Assembly (NCBI GenBank): GCA_045590215.1
Contig: JAZNQO010000013.1
Span: forward strand, 1 to 64,000
DNA: 64,000 nt
Source: RUG563 sp045590215
GTDB taxonomy: Bacteria > Bacillota > Clostridia > Christensenellales > Aristaeellaceae
Direction: 5' to 3'
Shown: piece by piece, positions 34,784-43,297 of the stretch
How the letters are laid out: each line of letters starts with the position of its first letter
How positions within the stretch are numbered: the stretch's first letter is position 1
Translations under genes and position numbers: made by a program
Notes under the pieces: model-generated
The model's database searches: none
The model's input: the letters and a program-made list of their open reading frames with translations, nothing else
Told to the model about the DNA's origin: nothing

Positions 34784-36010
34784 ATGATGCGTAAATTATT
34801 GGCAATGATGATGGTTATGGTGCTGCTTTGCGCCGGGAGTGCCTATGCGGCGGTAACGGTATCGGGGCAGGCTGTGATTCCCGAAATTGATAATGTGAAG
34901 CAGTTTCCGCTGCCCGAAAGCGAAGCGATGGACTTTGTCCGGGGGCTGAAAATCGGCTGGAACCTTGGCAATACCTTCGACGCCACCTTCTGGGCCGGAT
35001 ATAACCAGAACGAACTGGCCATTGAAAAGGGCTGGTGCGGCGTTTATACTACGCAGGAAATGATTCAGGCCGTGCATGATGCCGGGTTCAATACCATCCG
35101 TATGCCGGTGTCCTGGCATGACCATATGAATAAAGAAACCTTCGCCGTCAGCGAAGCATGGCTGAACCGGGTGCAGGAAGTGCTGGACTGGGCCATTGAA
35201 CTGGATATGTATGTGATTCTCAACAGCCATCATGATATGGTGAAGGGCTTCTGCTATCCTTCTTCCGAAGAATATGAAAATTCCGAGCGGTTCACAAAGG
35301 TTTTGTGGAGCACGCTGGCAGAAAGGTTCAAAGATTACGACAATCACCTGATTTTTGAATCCATGAACGAGCCCCGGCTGGCCGGAACCAATTACGAATG
35401 GAGTTTCAGCAAGGATATTCCCGAATGTGCCGATGCGGCAGATTGCATCAATAAGCTCAATCAGGTGTTTGTGGACACCGTGCGCCAAAGCGGCGGCAAT
35501 AATGCGGAACGCTATCTGATGGTGCCCGGCTATGCCGCAGCCCCTGCCAATGCGCTGGGCAGCTGGTTTGTGATGCCCACGGACACGGCGGAAAACAAAA
35601 TCATCATTTCCGTCCATGCCTATACGCCCTATAACTTTGCCTTGGCAGACGGCGGAAAAAACACCTTTAACCCCAAGCTGCCGGGAGACTTTACCGAAAT
35701 TGCCACCTTCATGAATAACCTCTATAAGAAATATGTGCAGGAAGGCATCCCGGTGGTGATCGGCGAATTTGGCGCACGGAACAAGAGCAATAATCTGCAG
35801 GATCGTGTGAACTTTGCCGCTTATTATATCGCTGCCGCTACGGCCCGTGGCATTCCCTGCTGCTGGTGGGATAACAACGGCCATACCGGCTCGGGCGAAC
35901 TTTTCGGCCTTCTCAACCGCCAGACGCTCACATGGCCCACTTATGATATCGTGCTGGCCATGATGCAGTATTGCGATTATGATGCCATTCCGCCCCGGCC
36001 TGCCCAGTAA
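34784..36010 (+). CDS. Secreted GH5 endo-glycanase (cellulase family)
   Basis: 408 residues. A signal peptide (about 1-22, ending AYA) is followed by one GH5 domain: LKIGWNLGNTFDATFW, FNTIRMPVSW, ILNSHHDM, catalytic acid/base Glu in FESMNEPRL (about residue 200) and nucleophile Glu in VVIGEFGARN (about residue 327), with CCWWDNNGHTG near the end. No carbohydrate-binding module or dockerin is attached. It likely cuts beta-1,4-glucan or a related glycan outside the cell. It precedes the GH51 gene by 30 bp, so they form a plant-polysaccharide operon. A GGGAGGAAC site supports the start. Confidence 0.93.
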   Translation: MMRKLLAMMMVMVLLCAGSAYAAVTVSGQAVIPEIDNVKQFPLPESEAMDFVRGLKIGWNLGNTFDATFWAGYNQNELAIEKGWCGVYTTQEMIQAVHDAGFNTIRMPVSWHDHMNKETFAVSEAWLNRVQEVLDWAIELDMYVILNSHHDMVKGFCYPSSEEYENSERFTKVLWSTLAERFKDYDNHLIFESMNEPRLAGTNYEWSFSKDIPECADAADCINKLNQVFVDTVRQSGGNNAERYLMVPGYAAAPANALGSWFVMPTDTAENKIIISVHAYTPYNFALADGGKNTFNPKLPGDFTEIATFMNNLYKKYVQEGIPVVIGEFGARNKSNNLQDRVNFAAYYIAAATARGIPCCWWDNNGHTGSGELFGLLNRQTLTWPTYDIVLAMMQYCDYDAIPPRPAQ

Positions 36011-36040
36011 GCATACCACAAGCGAATACGAGGAATAGCT

Positions 36041-37522
36041 ATGAACAGAATTACGCTGGACACAAGCCGCAGCCAAGGAACCATCAATAAAAATATCTAC
36101 GGCCATTTTTCCGAGCATCTGGGCCGCTGCATCTATCAGGGTTTATATGTTGGGGAACAGAGCGAAATTCCCAACGAAAACGGCATGCGCAAAGACGTTG
36201 TAAAAGCCCTGAAAGAAATCAACGTGCCGGTGCTGCGCTGGCCCGGCGGCTGCTTTGCCGATGAATATCACTGGCAGGACGGCATCGGCCCCAAGGAACA
36301 GAGAAAGCGCATGGTGAACACCAACTGGGGCGGTGTGGTGGAGGATAATTCCTTCGGCACTCATGAGTTTCTGGAGCTTTGCCGCCAGATTGGCTGCGAG
36401 CCCTATATCAACGCCAATGTGGGCAGCGGCACGGTGCGTGAAATGGCTGAATGGGTGGAATATCTCAACAGCGAAGGAGATTCTTCCGTTGTAAAGGAAA
36501 GATGGAAGAACGGCCGGAAGGAAGCCTTCAACGTGAAATACTGGGGCGTCGGCAATGAAAGCTGGGGCTGTGGCGGCAATATGCGCCCGGAATATTATGC
36601 CGATGAATTTCGCCGGTATCAGACCTATTGCCGCAATTACGGCGAAAACAAGCTCTATCGCATCGCCTGCGGCCCCAGTGGGGATGATTATAACTGGACG
36701 GATGTGCTGATGCAGCGAGCCGGGAACTTCATGGACGCCCTGACCCTGCATTATTACACCATCTGCGGCGACGAATGGAACGACAAGCGTGCGGCTACCG
36801 GCTTTAACACCGAGGAATATTACCGTATTCTGAACCATTCCGCCAGGATGGAAGAGCTGGTGACCCGGCACAGCAAAATCATGGATAAATATGACCCCAA
36901 TAAGCGTGTGGGGCTGATTGTGGACGAATGGGGCACGTGGTATGACGTGGAAGAGGGCACGAACCCCGGCTTCCTCTACCAGCAGAACACCATGCGCGAC
37001 GCCATGGTGGCTGCGATCACATTGAACGTGTTTAACCGCCATTGCGACCGTGTGGTGATGGCAAACCTTGCCCAGACGGTGAACGTATTGCAGGCTGTAC
37101 TGCTCACCGAAGGCGATCAGATGGTGAAAACCCCCACCTATCATGTATTCGACCTGTATAAGGCACATCAGGATGCCAATGAAGTGGACTGCCATGTGGC
37201 CTGCGAAAAGGTGGGCGAAGGGAAGCACACTGTTGCCCAGCTGACCGCTTCCGCTTCCGAAAAGGACGGGAAAGTGACGCTGACGGTGGCGAATGTCAGC
37301 TGTGCAGAAAGTACCGAAACCCTTGTTACATTGCGTGACTGCGAAATCGAAGCGATTTCCGGCCGGATTCTGGCAGGAGATATGGCGCAGTATAACGACT
37401 TTGGAAAGACGGGAGTGGAAGTGAAGCCCTTCACGGACTTTGAACAATTGGAAAACGGCGATATCAAGGTGAACTTGCCTGCCTGCGCCGTGGCGGAAAT
37501 CACGGTATGCCTGAAGGCGTAA
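36041..37522 (+). CDS. Alpha-L-arabinofuranosidase, GH51, cytoplasmic
   Basis: 493 residues, usual GH51 length, no signal peptide. The (beta/alpha)8 domain has LRWPGGCFADEYHWQDGIGP, catalytic acid/base Glu in WGVGNESWGCGGNM (about residue 173) and nucleophile Glu in GLIVDEWGTWYDVEEG (about residue 293). The C-terminal beta-sandwich (about 385-493) is present. It releases terminal alpha-L-arabinofuranosyl units from imported arabino-oligosaccharides. It follows the secreted GH5, so outside cutting and inside trimming are paired, though no importer is adjacent. Confidence 0.96.
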   Translation: MNRITLDTSRSQGTINKNIYGHFSEHLGRCIYQGLYVGEQSEIPNENGMRKDVVKALKEINVPVLRWPGGCFADEYHWQDGIGPKEQRKRMVNTNWGGVVEDNSFGTHEFLELCRQIGCEPYINANVGSGTVREMAEWVEYLNSEGDSSVVKERWKNGRKEAFNVKYWGVGNESWGCGGNMRPEYYADEFRRYQTYCRNYGENKLYRIACGPSGDDYNWTDVLMQRAGNFMDALTLHYYTICGDEWNDKRAATGFNTEEYYRILNHSARMEELVTRHSKIMDKYDPNKRVGLIVDEWGTWYDVEEGTNPGFLYQQNTMRDAMVAAITLNVFNRHCDRVVMANLAQTVNVLQAVLLTEGDQMVKTPTYHVFDLYKAHQDANEVDCHVACEKVGEGKHTVAQLTASASEKDGKVTLTVANVSCAESTETLVTLRDCEIEAISGRILAGDMAQYNDFGKTGVEVKPFTDFEQLENGDIKVNLPACAVAEITVCLKA

Positions 37523-37779
37523 GGGAAAAGCGGACATGCCGCCGTTGCCTGATAAAGGATATGCCGAATGAAAAGGAACTGCACATCATTATTCAGGAGC
37601 GCATTGCCCAAATGCCACAGGCCGAAAAGGCACAGGCGCAGGAGCTGGAAAGACGGCTGAAAATATGCCAAGCCTGCGAAAACCTGAACAGCGGCACTTG
37701 CGGCCTTTGCGGCTGCTATGTGGAGCTTCGTGCGGCAAGGGCGAAAATGCACTGCCCGGCCGTGCCGAAAAAATGGTAA
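37507..37779 (+). CDS. Cys-rich DUF6171-like protein
   Basis: 90 residues. Two cysteine clusters, TCRRCLIKDMP at the start and CQACENLNSGTCGLCGCYV in the C-terminal half, with an ending HCPAVPKKW. This matches short DUF6171-like proteins of Clostridia that probably bind zinc or an Fe-S centre. The start overlaps the GH51 gene by 16 bp and has no clear ribosome binding site; translation may be coupled. Function is unknown. It is followed by a terminator. Confidence 0.65.
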   Translation: MPEGVREKRTCRRCLIKDMPNEKELHIIIQERIAQMPQAEKAQAQELERRLKICQACENLNSGTCGLCGCYVELRAARAKMHCPAVPKKW

Positions 37780-37787
37780 AAATCAAA

Positions 37788-37826
37788 AGACAGCGTTTTG
37801 CTATACGGCAGAACGCTGTTTTTTTG
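37788..37826. terminator. Terminator between DUF6171-like gene and spoIVFB-like gene
   Basis: ACAGCGTT and AACGCTGT arms (around 37790-37819) are followed by a long T-run on the plus strand; it overlaps the 3' end of the convergent gene. Confidence 0.8.
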
Positions 37827-38682
37827 TCAGGGCTTCTTGTAAGGTGAGGGCACTGTTTTCCATGAGCAGAGCGCAGAACTCCTCTTCCGTCAGGGTGCCA
37901 AGCAGCTGCATGCCGTCCATCCCCAATACATGAAATAAATGATAGCAGTTATCTTTCAGCCGTCCGGGCAAAGCCGAAAGGGGGGTATCGGCGGCGGCAG
38001 CGATGCTCTGCACCGGCAGGGGATGGAAGTGCGCCATGCGCTGCCTCCGGGACAGGAGGGCGTCATAATAGCGAAAAGGAGCTTTTCGCCCCTCCGCTGC
38101 GGAGGCGTACAGAAGATATAGCCCGGCAAAGGCTGGGGCAAACTGCAATTCGCCCCGCATTGAAGAAGAAACGGACAGCCCAATGAACAAAAAGGACATG
38201 ATGCCGCCAAGGAAGGTGAGCGCCTTTTGCAGCGTCTTTTCCGGCAGCAGGAAGGACAAAAGGGCTTTCAGCATTCTGCCACCGTCCAGCGGCCAAACGG
38301 GCAGGAGGTTGATGAGAAGCAGTAAAAGATTCCCTTTGAAGAAGGACAAAAGCCATGGCTGGGCGGTATGGCACAGCATAGAATTACAAAAGAGACAGCC
38401 AAGGAAGCTGAAAAGAGGGCCGGCCAGGGCGCAAAGGAAATCCTGCCAAGGGGTTGCGGCGGCAGTTACAGGCAGCTCCATCACGCCGCCAAAGGGCGTC
38501 AGGGTGATCTGGTGCGGCATGATGCCAAACAGCCGCATCACAAAAAGATGGCCGCATTCATGCAAAAGCAGAGCCAGTAGAGAGAAAAGAACCCCTGTAT
38601 TTCCGGACAGCATGGAAAAAAGAATCAGTCCGGGAAAAATGGGATGCACCTGCAAGAGCGTATTTTTGAAGGAAATGTTCAT
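37801..38682 (-). CDS. SpoIVFB-like intramembrane metalloprotease (site-2 protease, M50)
   Basis: 293 residues with about five to six transmembrane helices. The zinc motif HExxH appears as LLLHECGHLFVM (about residue 42). The second site NxxPxxxxDG is INLLPVWPLDGGRML (about 139). The C-terminal soluble part (about 205-293) corresponds to a CBS-like domain. In B. subtilis SpoIVFB cuts pro-sigma-K in the mother cell and is held inactive by SpoIVFA and BofA. It overlaps the upstream SpoIVFA-like gene by 4 bp (ATGA). Confidence 0.88.
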   Translation of the reverse strand: MNISFKNTLLQVHPIFPGLILFSMLSGNTGVLFSLLALLLHECGHLFVMRLFGIMPHQITLTPFGGVMELPVTAAATPWQDFLCALAGPLFSFLGCLFCNSMLCHTAQPWLLSFFKGNLLLLLINLLPVWPLDGGRMLKALLSFLLPEKTLQKALTFLGGIMSFLFIGLSVSSSMRGELQFAPAFAGLYLLYASAAEGRKAPFRYYDALLSRRQRMAHFHPLPVQSIAAAADTPLSALPGRLKDNCYHLFHVLGMDGMQLLGTLTEEEFCALLMENSALTLQEALTKKQRSAV

Positions 38683-39320
38683 GGGGATGCGGCTGCAAAA
38701 AAGGCGGTTGGGTTAACGGACAAGCCGTTTTTCCGCACATCCAGCACCAGATTGTGCCCGGAGGCCACTTGGCCGATGGTGTCCCCGGCAGAAACTTCGT
38801 CCCCCTCTTGCACGGCAACATGGGATAGATGATAATACACCGTTTCAAGTCCCTGTTCATGCCGGATGCGGAGGGTCAGATCCTCCCCTGCGCCGGAAGA
38901 TAAACTCATCACCTCGCCATCTGCCACCGCCCATATATCAGGAGACGCCGGGACGAAGGAAATATAGGGCGCATGGGTTTCCCAAAGATGCGAAAGACTG
39001 CCGTTGCAGGGCAGGGAAAGGGCAGGAGTTTGGTCATCCGCAAAGAAAACGGCCAGCGTTTCTGGCAGAATATTGTCTACAAACGTGATTTTTCCAAGGG
39101 ACTCATCCCAGTCGTCGTCCACAGTGCTCTGAATGGCGGTCAGAACCGTTTGCCCATCCGGCAATTGATGATTGTAAATGGATGCAAGGCACACCATTAG
39201 CAGCATCAGAAACGCCAGATTACGGTTCAGCTTCAGAAAGGCACTGGGCCTTTTCTGAAAGGGGATGGTTTCGTATGGGGGTATTTTTTCAGGGGGGATT
39301 TGCTGTGTTTCTTTAATCAT
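38679..39320 (-). CDS. SpoIVFA-like membrane protein with degenerate LytM/M23 domain
   Basis: 213 residues from an ATG with an AGGAGG site. One transmembrane helix (about 30-47) is followed by an extracytoplasmic part and a C-terminal M23-like fold (ADGEVMSLSSGAGEDLTLRI, VYYHLSHVAVQEGDEVSAGD, GHNLVLDVRKNG). The HxH zinc motif expected in the last strand (as in HLHFEVR) is replaced by NLVLDVR, so no peptidase activity is expected, as in SpoIVFA. Such proteins are forespore-signalled inhibitors of SpoIVFB; the coupled pair supports sigma-K processing. Confidence 0.85.
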   Translation of the reverse strand: MIKETQQIPPEKIPPYETIPFQKRPSAFLKLNRNLAFLMLLMVCLASIYNHQLPDGQTVLTAIQSTVDDDWDESLGKITFVDNILPETLAVFFADDQTPALSLPCNGSLSHLWETHAPYISFVPASPDIWAVADGEVMSLSSGAGEDLTLRIRHEQGLETVYYHLSHVAVQEGDEVSAGDTIGQVASGHNLVLDVRKNGLSVNPTAFFAAASP

Positions 39321-39455
39321 GGGGCAGGCCTCCTTCCATATGTTGAAAATATATGATGAAGGAAAGGAAAAGATGCGCCCGGATATGGGGGAAGCGATTG
39401 CAAAACGGTACAGAATATGGTATATTATCGGGGAATGGAGATGGAGGCAAAAAAC

Positions 39456-39968
39456 ATGAGTGAAACCCTGAAAACGGTGGAGATTTTTACGGACGGCGCA
39501 TGCTCCGGCAATCCCGGCCCCGGCGGCTGGGCGGCGATTTTGCGCTATGGGCAGCATGAAATGGAACTGAGCGGCAGCATGCCCCAGACCACCAATAACC
39601 GCATGGAAGTGTTCGCGGTGATCAGCGCACTGGGCAAACTAAAAATGCAGTGCAATGTGCAAGTATATTCCGATTCTGCGTATCTGGTGAATGCCTTTAA
39701 CGAGCATTGGCTGGATAACTGGCAAAAGCGGAACTGGAAAAACAGTGAAAATAAGCCAGTAGAAAATCAGGATTTGTGGCGGCTGCTGCTGCTGACCATC
39801 CGGAAAAAAGGGCATATCATGACTTTCCATAAGGTGAAAGGCCACGCCGACCACCCGGAAAACATCCGCTGCGATGCCTTGGCCAGGCAAGCTATTCAGG
39901 ATTATTTGAAGCGCAACCCAGACATGGGCGACATGGACACGGTGTACATCAGCCATTCCAAGGAATGA
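39456..39968 (+). CDS. rnhA: Ribonuclease HI
   Basis: 170 residues; the ATG at 39456 has GGAGG eight bases upstream. The DEDD catalytic set is visible: Asp in EIFTDGACSGNPGPGGWA, Glu in NNRMEVFAVISAL, Asp in VYSDSAYLVNAF and Asp in IRCDALARQA, with the His loop KGHADHPEN. It degrades the RNA strand of RNA-DNA hybrids. The C-terminal extension of about 20 residues is unremarkable. The next gene follows after 9 bp. Confidence 0.95.
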   Translation: MSETLKTVEIFTDGACSGNPGPGGWAAILRYGQHEMELSGSMPQTTNNRMEVFAVISALGKLKMQCNVQVYSDSAYLVNAFNEHWLDNWQKRNWKNSENKPVENQDLWRLLLLTIRKKGHIMTFHKVKGHADHPENIRCDALARQAIQDYLKRNPDMGDMDTVYISHSKE

Positions 39969-39977
39969 GGAAAGACA

Positions 39978-40439
39978 ATGATCGAGCTTATTGCATTTTT
40001 AGAAAAAGATATTGATACAGTGTTTGACATTCAGCAGGCGGCATACCGCCCCTTATTTGACAGATATCAGGACACGGAAACCAGCCCATACATGGAAACA
40101 AAAGAAAAGATGCTGGAAAAATATCGCAGGGCGCATGGGTATCTGTTTGCGAAAAACGGACAGGCGGTAGGCTGCGTGCGCATATACACGGACGAAGAAA
40201 ACCATAAAGGCAGGGTATCAGCTTTGGCGGTGCATCCTTCTTGCCAGGGGCAGGGCATTGCCCAGACGGCCATGCGGCTGATTGAAAAAAAGCATGAGAA
40301 CATCAAAGACTGGTATCTGGACACCATTTTACAGGAAGAAGGCAACTGTCACCTATACGAAAAGCTGGGCTATGTGCGAACCGGCACAAAGGAACTAAAG
40401 CCCGGCATGACGCTGGTGTTTTACGAAAAGCACACATAA
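39978..40439 (+). CDS. GNAT-family N-acetyltransferase
   Basis: 153 residues of GNAT fold. The acetyl-CoA site is VSALAVHPSCQGQGIAQTAM (Q/RxxGxG as QGQGIA), followed by CHLYEKLGYVRTGTKELKPG. The substrate is unknown. It lies 9 bp after rnhA and ends before a strong terminator. Confidence 0.88.
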   Translation: MIELIAFLEKDIDTVFDIQQAAYRPLFDRYQDTETSPYMETKEKMLEKYRRAHGYLFAKNGQAVGCVRIYTDEENHKGRVSALAVHPSCQGQGIAQTAMRLIEKKHENIKDWYLDTILQEEGNCHLYEKLGYVRTGTKELKPGMTLVFYEKHT

Positions 40440-40443
40440 AAAG

Positions 40444-40473
40444 TTCCCCCAAGGGCTAAAGCCTTTGGGGGAT
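40444..40473. terminator. Bidirectional intrinsic terminator
   Basis: CCCCCAAGGGC-taaa-GCCTTTGGGGG hairpin between the convergent GNAT and P-type ATPase genes. Confidence 0.85.
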
Positions 40474-40488
40474 TCGTTTTGATTGCAA

Positions 40489-43116
40489 TTACTTATCCGG
40501 CTTGATGAGGCCGACGGCCTTGCAAAGCTCCATCACAACGAGGGGAACGAGGATAAGGCCAAGGGCGATGAGGTAGAGATTGCCGGGCAGGAGAATCAGG
40601 GAGAAAGCCTTGCGCAGGGGCGTAAACAGCACCACGCACACCAGCAAAATGGAAGACAGCACGGCCAGGTTCAGCTTTTTATTGGTGAAGAAGCCGATTT
40701 TGAACAGGGAGTGATTGGAGCGCATGTTATAAGCCTGCACCACCTGGCTCAGGGACAATATCATGAACGCCATGGTGCGGCCGCCTTCGATGCCGGAGGC
40801 CTTTTCGCCGATTTTGAAAGCAATCAGCGTGAGGATAGCAAACATCACGCCCTGCAACACGATGCGGATGCCAAGGCCGTTGGCGAAGATGCCTTCGTTC
40901 TTGGGCTTGGGCTTCTTTTCCATCACGTCTTTTTCCACAGCTTCCATGCCAAGGGCGATGGCAGGCAGGCTGTCTGTTACGAGGTTAATCCACAAAAGCT
41001 GCATGGAAAGCAGGGGGGACACATGCCACAGCAGCATGGCCACAAACACTGTAATCACTTCGCCGATGTTGGTACCCAGCAGGAAGCCGACCACCTTTTT
41101 GATGTTGGCATAGATGCCCCGGCCTTCCTGCACGGCGTCAACGATGGTGGCAAAATTATCGTCGGTCAGGGTCATATCAGCGGCACCCTTGGCGACGTCC
41201 GTTCCTGTGATGCCCATGGCGCAGCCGATATCGGCGGCTTTCAGGGCAGGGGCGTCGTTTACACCGTCGCCCGTCATGGACACAACCTGACCCTTGCGCT
41301 GCCAGGATTTCACGATGCGAATCTTATTTTCCGGGGACACACGGGCATACACTGCAATGCTTTCCACCTGCTCGTCCAGTTCACTGTCCGTCATGGCGTC
41401 CAGCTCCCGGCCGGTGATGGCTCTGTCTTTTTCCAGCAGGATGCCCAGTTCCTTTGCGATGGCGGAAGCCGTTACAACATGGTCGCCGGTAATCATGACG
41501 GGCTTGATGCCGGCCTTGCGGCAGACGGCAACGGCAGCCTTGGCTTCAGGGCGAGGCGGATCAATCATGCCCACCAGGCCGAGGAAAATCAAATCCTTTT
41601 CGATGGTTTCGGGTGTGAGGGGTTCGGGAATGGCGTCCAGCTCCTTATAACCCACGGCCAGCACACGCAGGGCGTTTTCGCTCATGCTATTGGTCATCTG
41701 CCGGGCTTTTTCCATATCCCCCTGAATGCACCGGGCGGCCATCACGTCAAAGGCACCCTTCACGATGGCGATAACTTTGCCGTTCATCTGATGGATGGTG
41801 GTCATGAGTTTACGGTCAGAGTCAAAGGGAAGGGAGGCAAGGCGGGGATAGGCACCATTGATGCTTTCCTTTTCCATGCCGTTCACATGGGCGGCATAAA
41901 CGATGGCGGTTTCTGTGGGATCGCCGATGTGCTGCACTTCGTCGCCGTGGAACACAACAGAGGCATCGCAGCAAAGCGCACCGTAAAGCAGCAGCTTTTT
42001 GATATCTTCGGTGTTCTGGCCGTTGATTTTTTCAGTTTCGTCCATGCCATCCACATAGGCCTGTGTCAAGGTCATGCGGTTCTGGGTGAGAGTGCCGGTC
42101 TTATCGGAGCAGATAATGGAGGCACTGCCCAGCGTTTCCACGGCAGGGAGCCGCCGGATCAGGGCGTTCTTTTTCACCATCCGCTGTACGCCGATGGACA
42201 GCACAATGGTCACGATAGCAGGAAGGCCTTCGGGGATAGCGGAAACGGCCAGCGAAACAGCGGTCATGAAGATTTCCAGCACGGGGATGCCGCTGGAAAG
42301 CCCCACGATGAAGATGATGGCACAGCAAAGCAATGCCACAAAGCCCAGATATTTACCCAGCTGGGCCAGCTTTTGCTGCAAGGGCGTCTGGGTATCTTCT
42401 TCGGCGTCCAGGAGATTGGCAATCTTGCCCATTTCTGTGTCCATACCTGTGGCTGTGACCACGGCGGCAGCGGTGCCGTAGGTGATGGAGCAGCCGGAAT
42501 AAACCATATTGGTGCGGTCACCGATGGGAGCACGCTCCTGCACCTGCGCAGCAGCATCCTTTTCAGCCGGAACGGATTCGCCTGTCAAAGCGGATTCTTC
42601 GCTCTTTAAGGAAGCACTCTGCAACAGCCTTGCATCCGCCGGAACAAAATCTCCGGCTTCCAGATGGATGATATCGCCGGGCACCAGGTGGGAGGCGTCA
42701 ATCACGCTTTCTGCGCCGTCCCGGATAACCCGTGCATGGGGAGCAGACATGTTTTTCAGCGCATCCAGAGCTTTTTCTGCCTTGCTTTCCTGCATAACGC
42801 CCATAACGGCATTGATAATGACAATCAAAAGGATCAGGGCGGGCTCAAACAACTCGCCCCAGTTTTTCTCCACAATCACCACCGTAAAAGAAATAATGGC
42901 GGCGGCAATGAGGATCAGGATCATCACGTCCTTAAACTGATCGGCAAAGCGTTGCAGGGTTGTTTTCTTTTTCTTTTCGGAGAGCTTATTTAGGCCGTAT
43001 TCCGAAAGCCGCTTTTCGGCTTCCGCTTGGGACAGACCCTTTTGCCCGTCCGTTTTCAGGGAAGAGAGAATGTCAGGGGTGTTTTCGGCATGGGGTATCA
43101 ATACGTTTCCCTCCAA
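40489..43116 (-). CDS. P-type Ca2+-like cation-translocating ATPase (SERCA/PMCA class)
   Basis: 875 residues. Cation_ATPase_N domain (SSLKTDGQKGLSQAEAEKRL) at the start, E1-E2 actuator with ALTGESVPAEKDA, the M4 motif SAIPEGLPAIVTIVL that binds Ca2+ in type II pumps, phosphorylation site ICSDKTGTLTQNRMT (Asp about residue 338), KGAFDVMAARC in the nucleotide domain, hinge MTGDGVNDAPALKAADIGCA, and ten transmembrane helices in all, the last group in the final 200 residues. PEGLPA with NLVTDSLPAIALGME supports a Ca2+ pump. Size and order are normal. It is a single-gene unit. Confidence 0.93.
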   Translation of the reverse strand: MEGNVLIPHAENTPDILSSLKTDGQKGLSQAEAEKRLSEYGLNKLSEKKKKTTLQRFADQFKDVMILILIAAAIISFTVVIVEKNWGELFEPALILLIVIINAVMGVMQESKAEKALDALKNMSAPHARVIRDGAESVIDASHLVPGDIIHLEAGDFVPADARLLQSASLKSEESALTGESVPAEKDAAAQVQERAPIGDRTNMVYSGCSITYGTAAAVVTATGMDTEMGKIANLLDAEEDTQTPLQQKLAQLGKYLGFVALLCCAIIFIVGLSSGIPVLEIFMTAVSLAVSAIPEGLPAIVTIVLSIGVQRMVKKNALIRRLPAVETLGSASIICSDKTGTLTQNRMTLTQAYVDGMDETEKINGQNTEDIKKLLLYGALCCDASVVFHGDEVQHIGDPTETAIVYAAHVNGMEKESINGAYPRLASLPFDSDRKLMTTIHQMNGKVIAIVKGAFDVMAARCIQGDMEKARQMTNSMSENALRVLAVGYKELDAIPEPLTPETIEKDLIFLGLVGMIDPPRPEAKAAVAVCRKAGIKPVMITGDHVVTASAIAKELGILLEKDRAITGRELDAMTDSELDEQVESIAVYARVSPENKIRIVKSWQRKGQVVSMTGDGVNDAPALKAADIGCAMGITGTDVAKGAADMTLTDDNFATIVDAVQEGRGIYANIKKVVGFLLGTNIGEVITVFVAMLLWHVSPLLSMQLLWINLVTDSLPAIALGMEAVEKDVMEKKPKPKNEGIFANGLGIRIVLQGVMFAILTLIAFKIGEKASGIEGGRTMAFMILSLSQVVQAYNMRSNHSLFKIGFFTNKKLNLAVLSSILLVCVVLFTPLRKAFSLILLPGNLYLIALGLILVPLVVMELCKAVGLIKPDK

Positions 43117-43248
43117 ATCTTCATGAATGTTACCTGATTATAGCAGATATTCCATCGTCTGTCACGCCATGGGGGATGCAAGATGCAAACTAAATACGAT
43201 AATGTCGATATTTTTGCCTCAAATGTCGGTTTTCATGCCTGAAAGCAA

Positions 43249-43277
43249 AGGGTGCGACTTCCAACGGAAATCGCACC
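43249..43277 (-). terminator. Hairpin after the NAGPA-domain gene
   Basis: GGTGCGA-TTCC / GGAA-TCGCACC with short loop; only a short T-run follows leftward. Confidence 0.5.
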
Positions 43278-43297
43278 GAAAGGATGATACTGCTTAT

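Noticed and set aside
40483..42609. A 708-codon antisense frame over the P-type ATPase gene
   Set aside because: Same reason: the ATPase is unambiguous, and the opposite frame shows no family motif.
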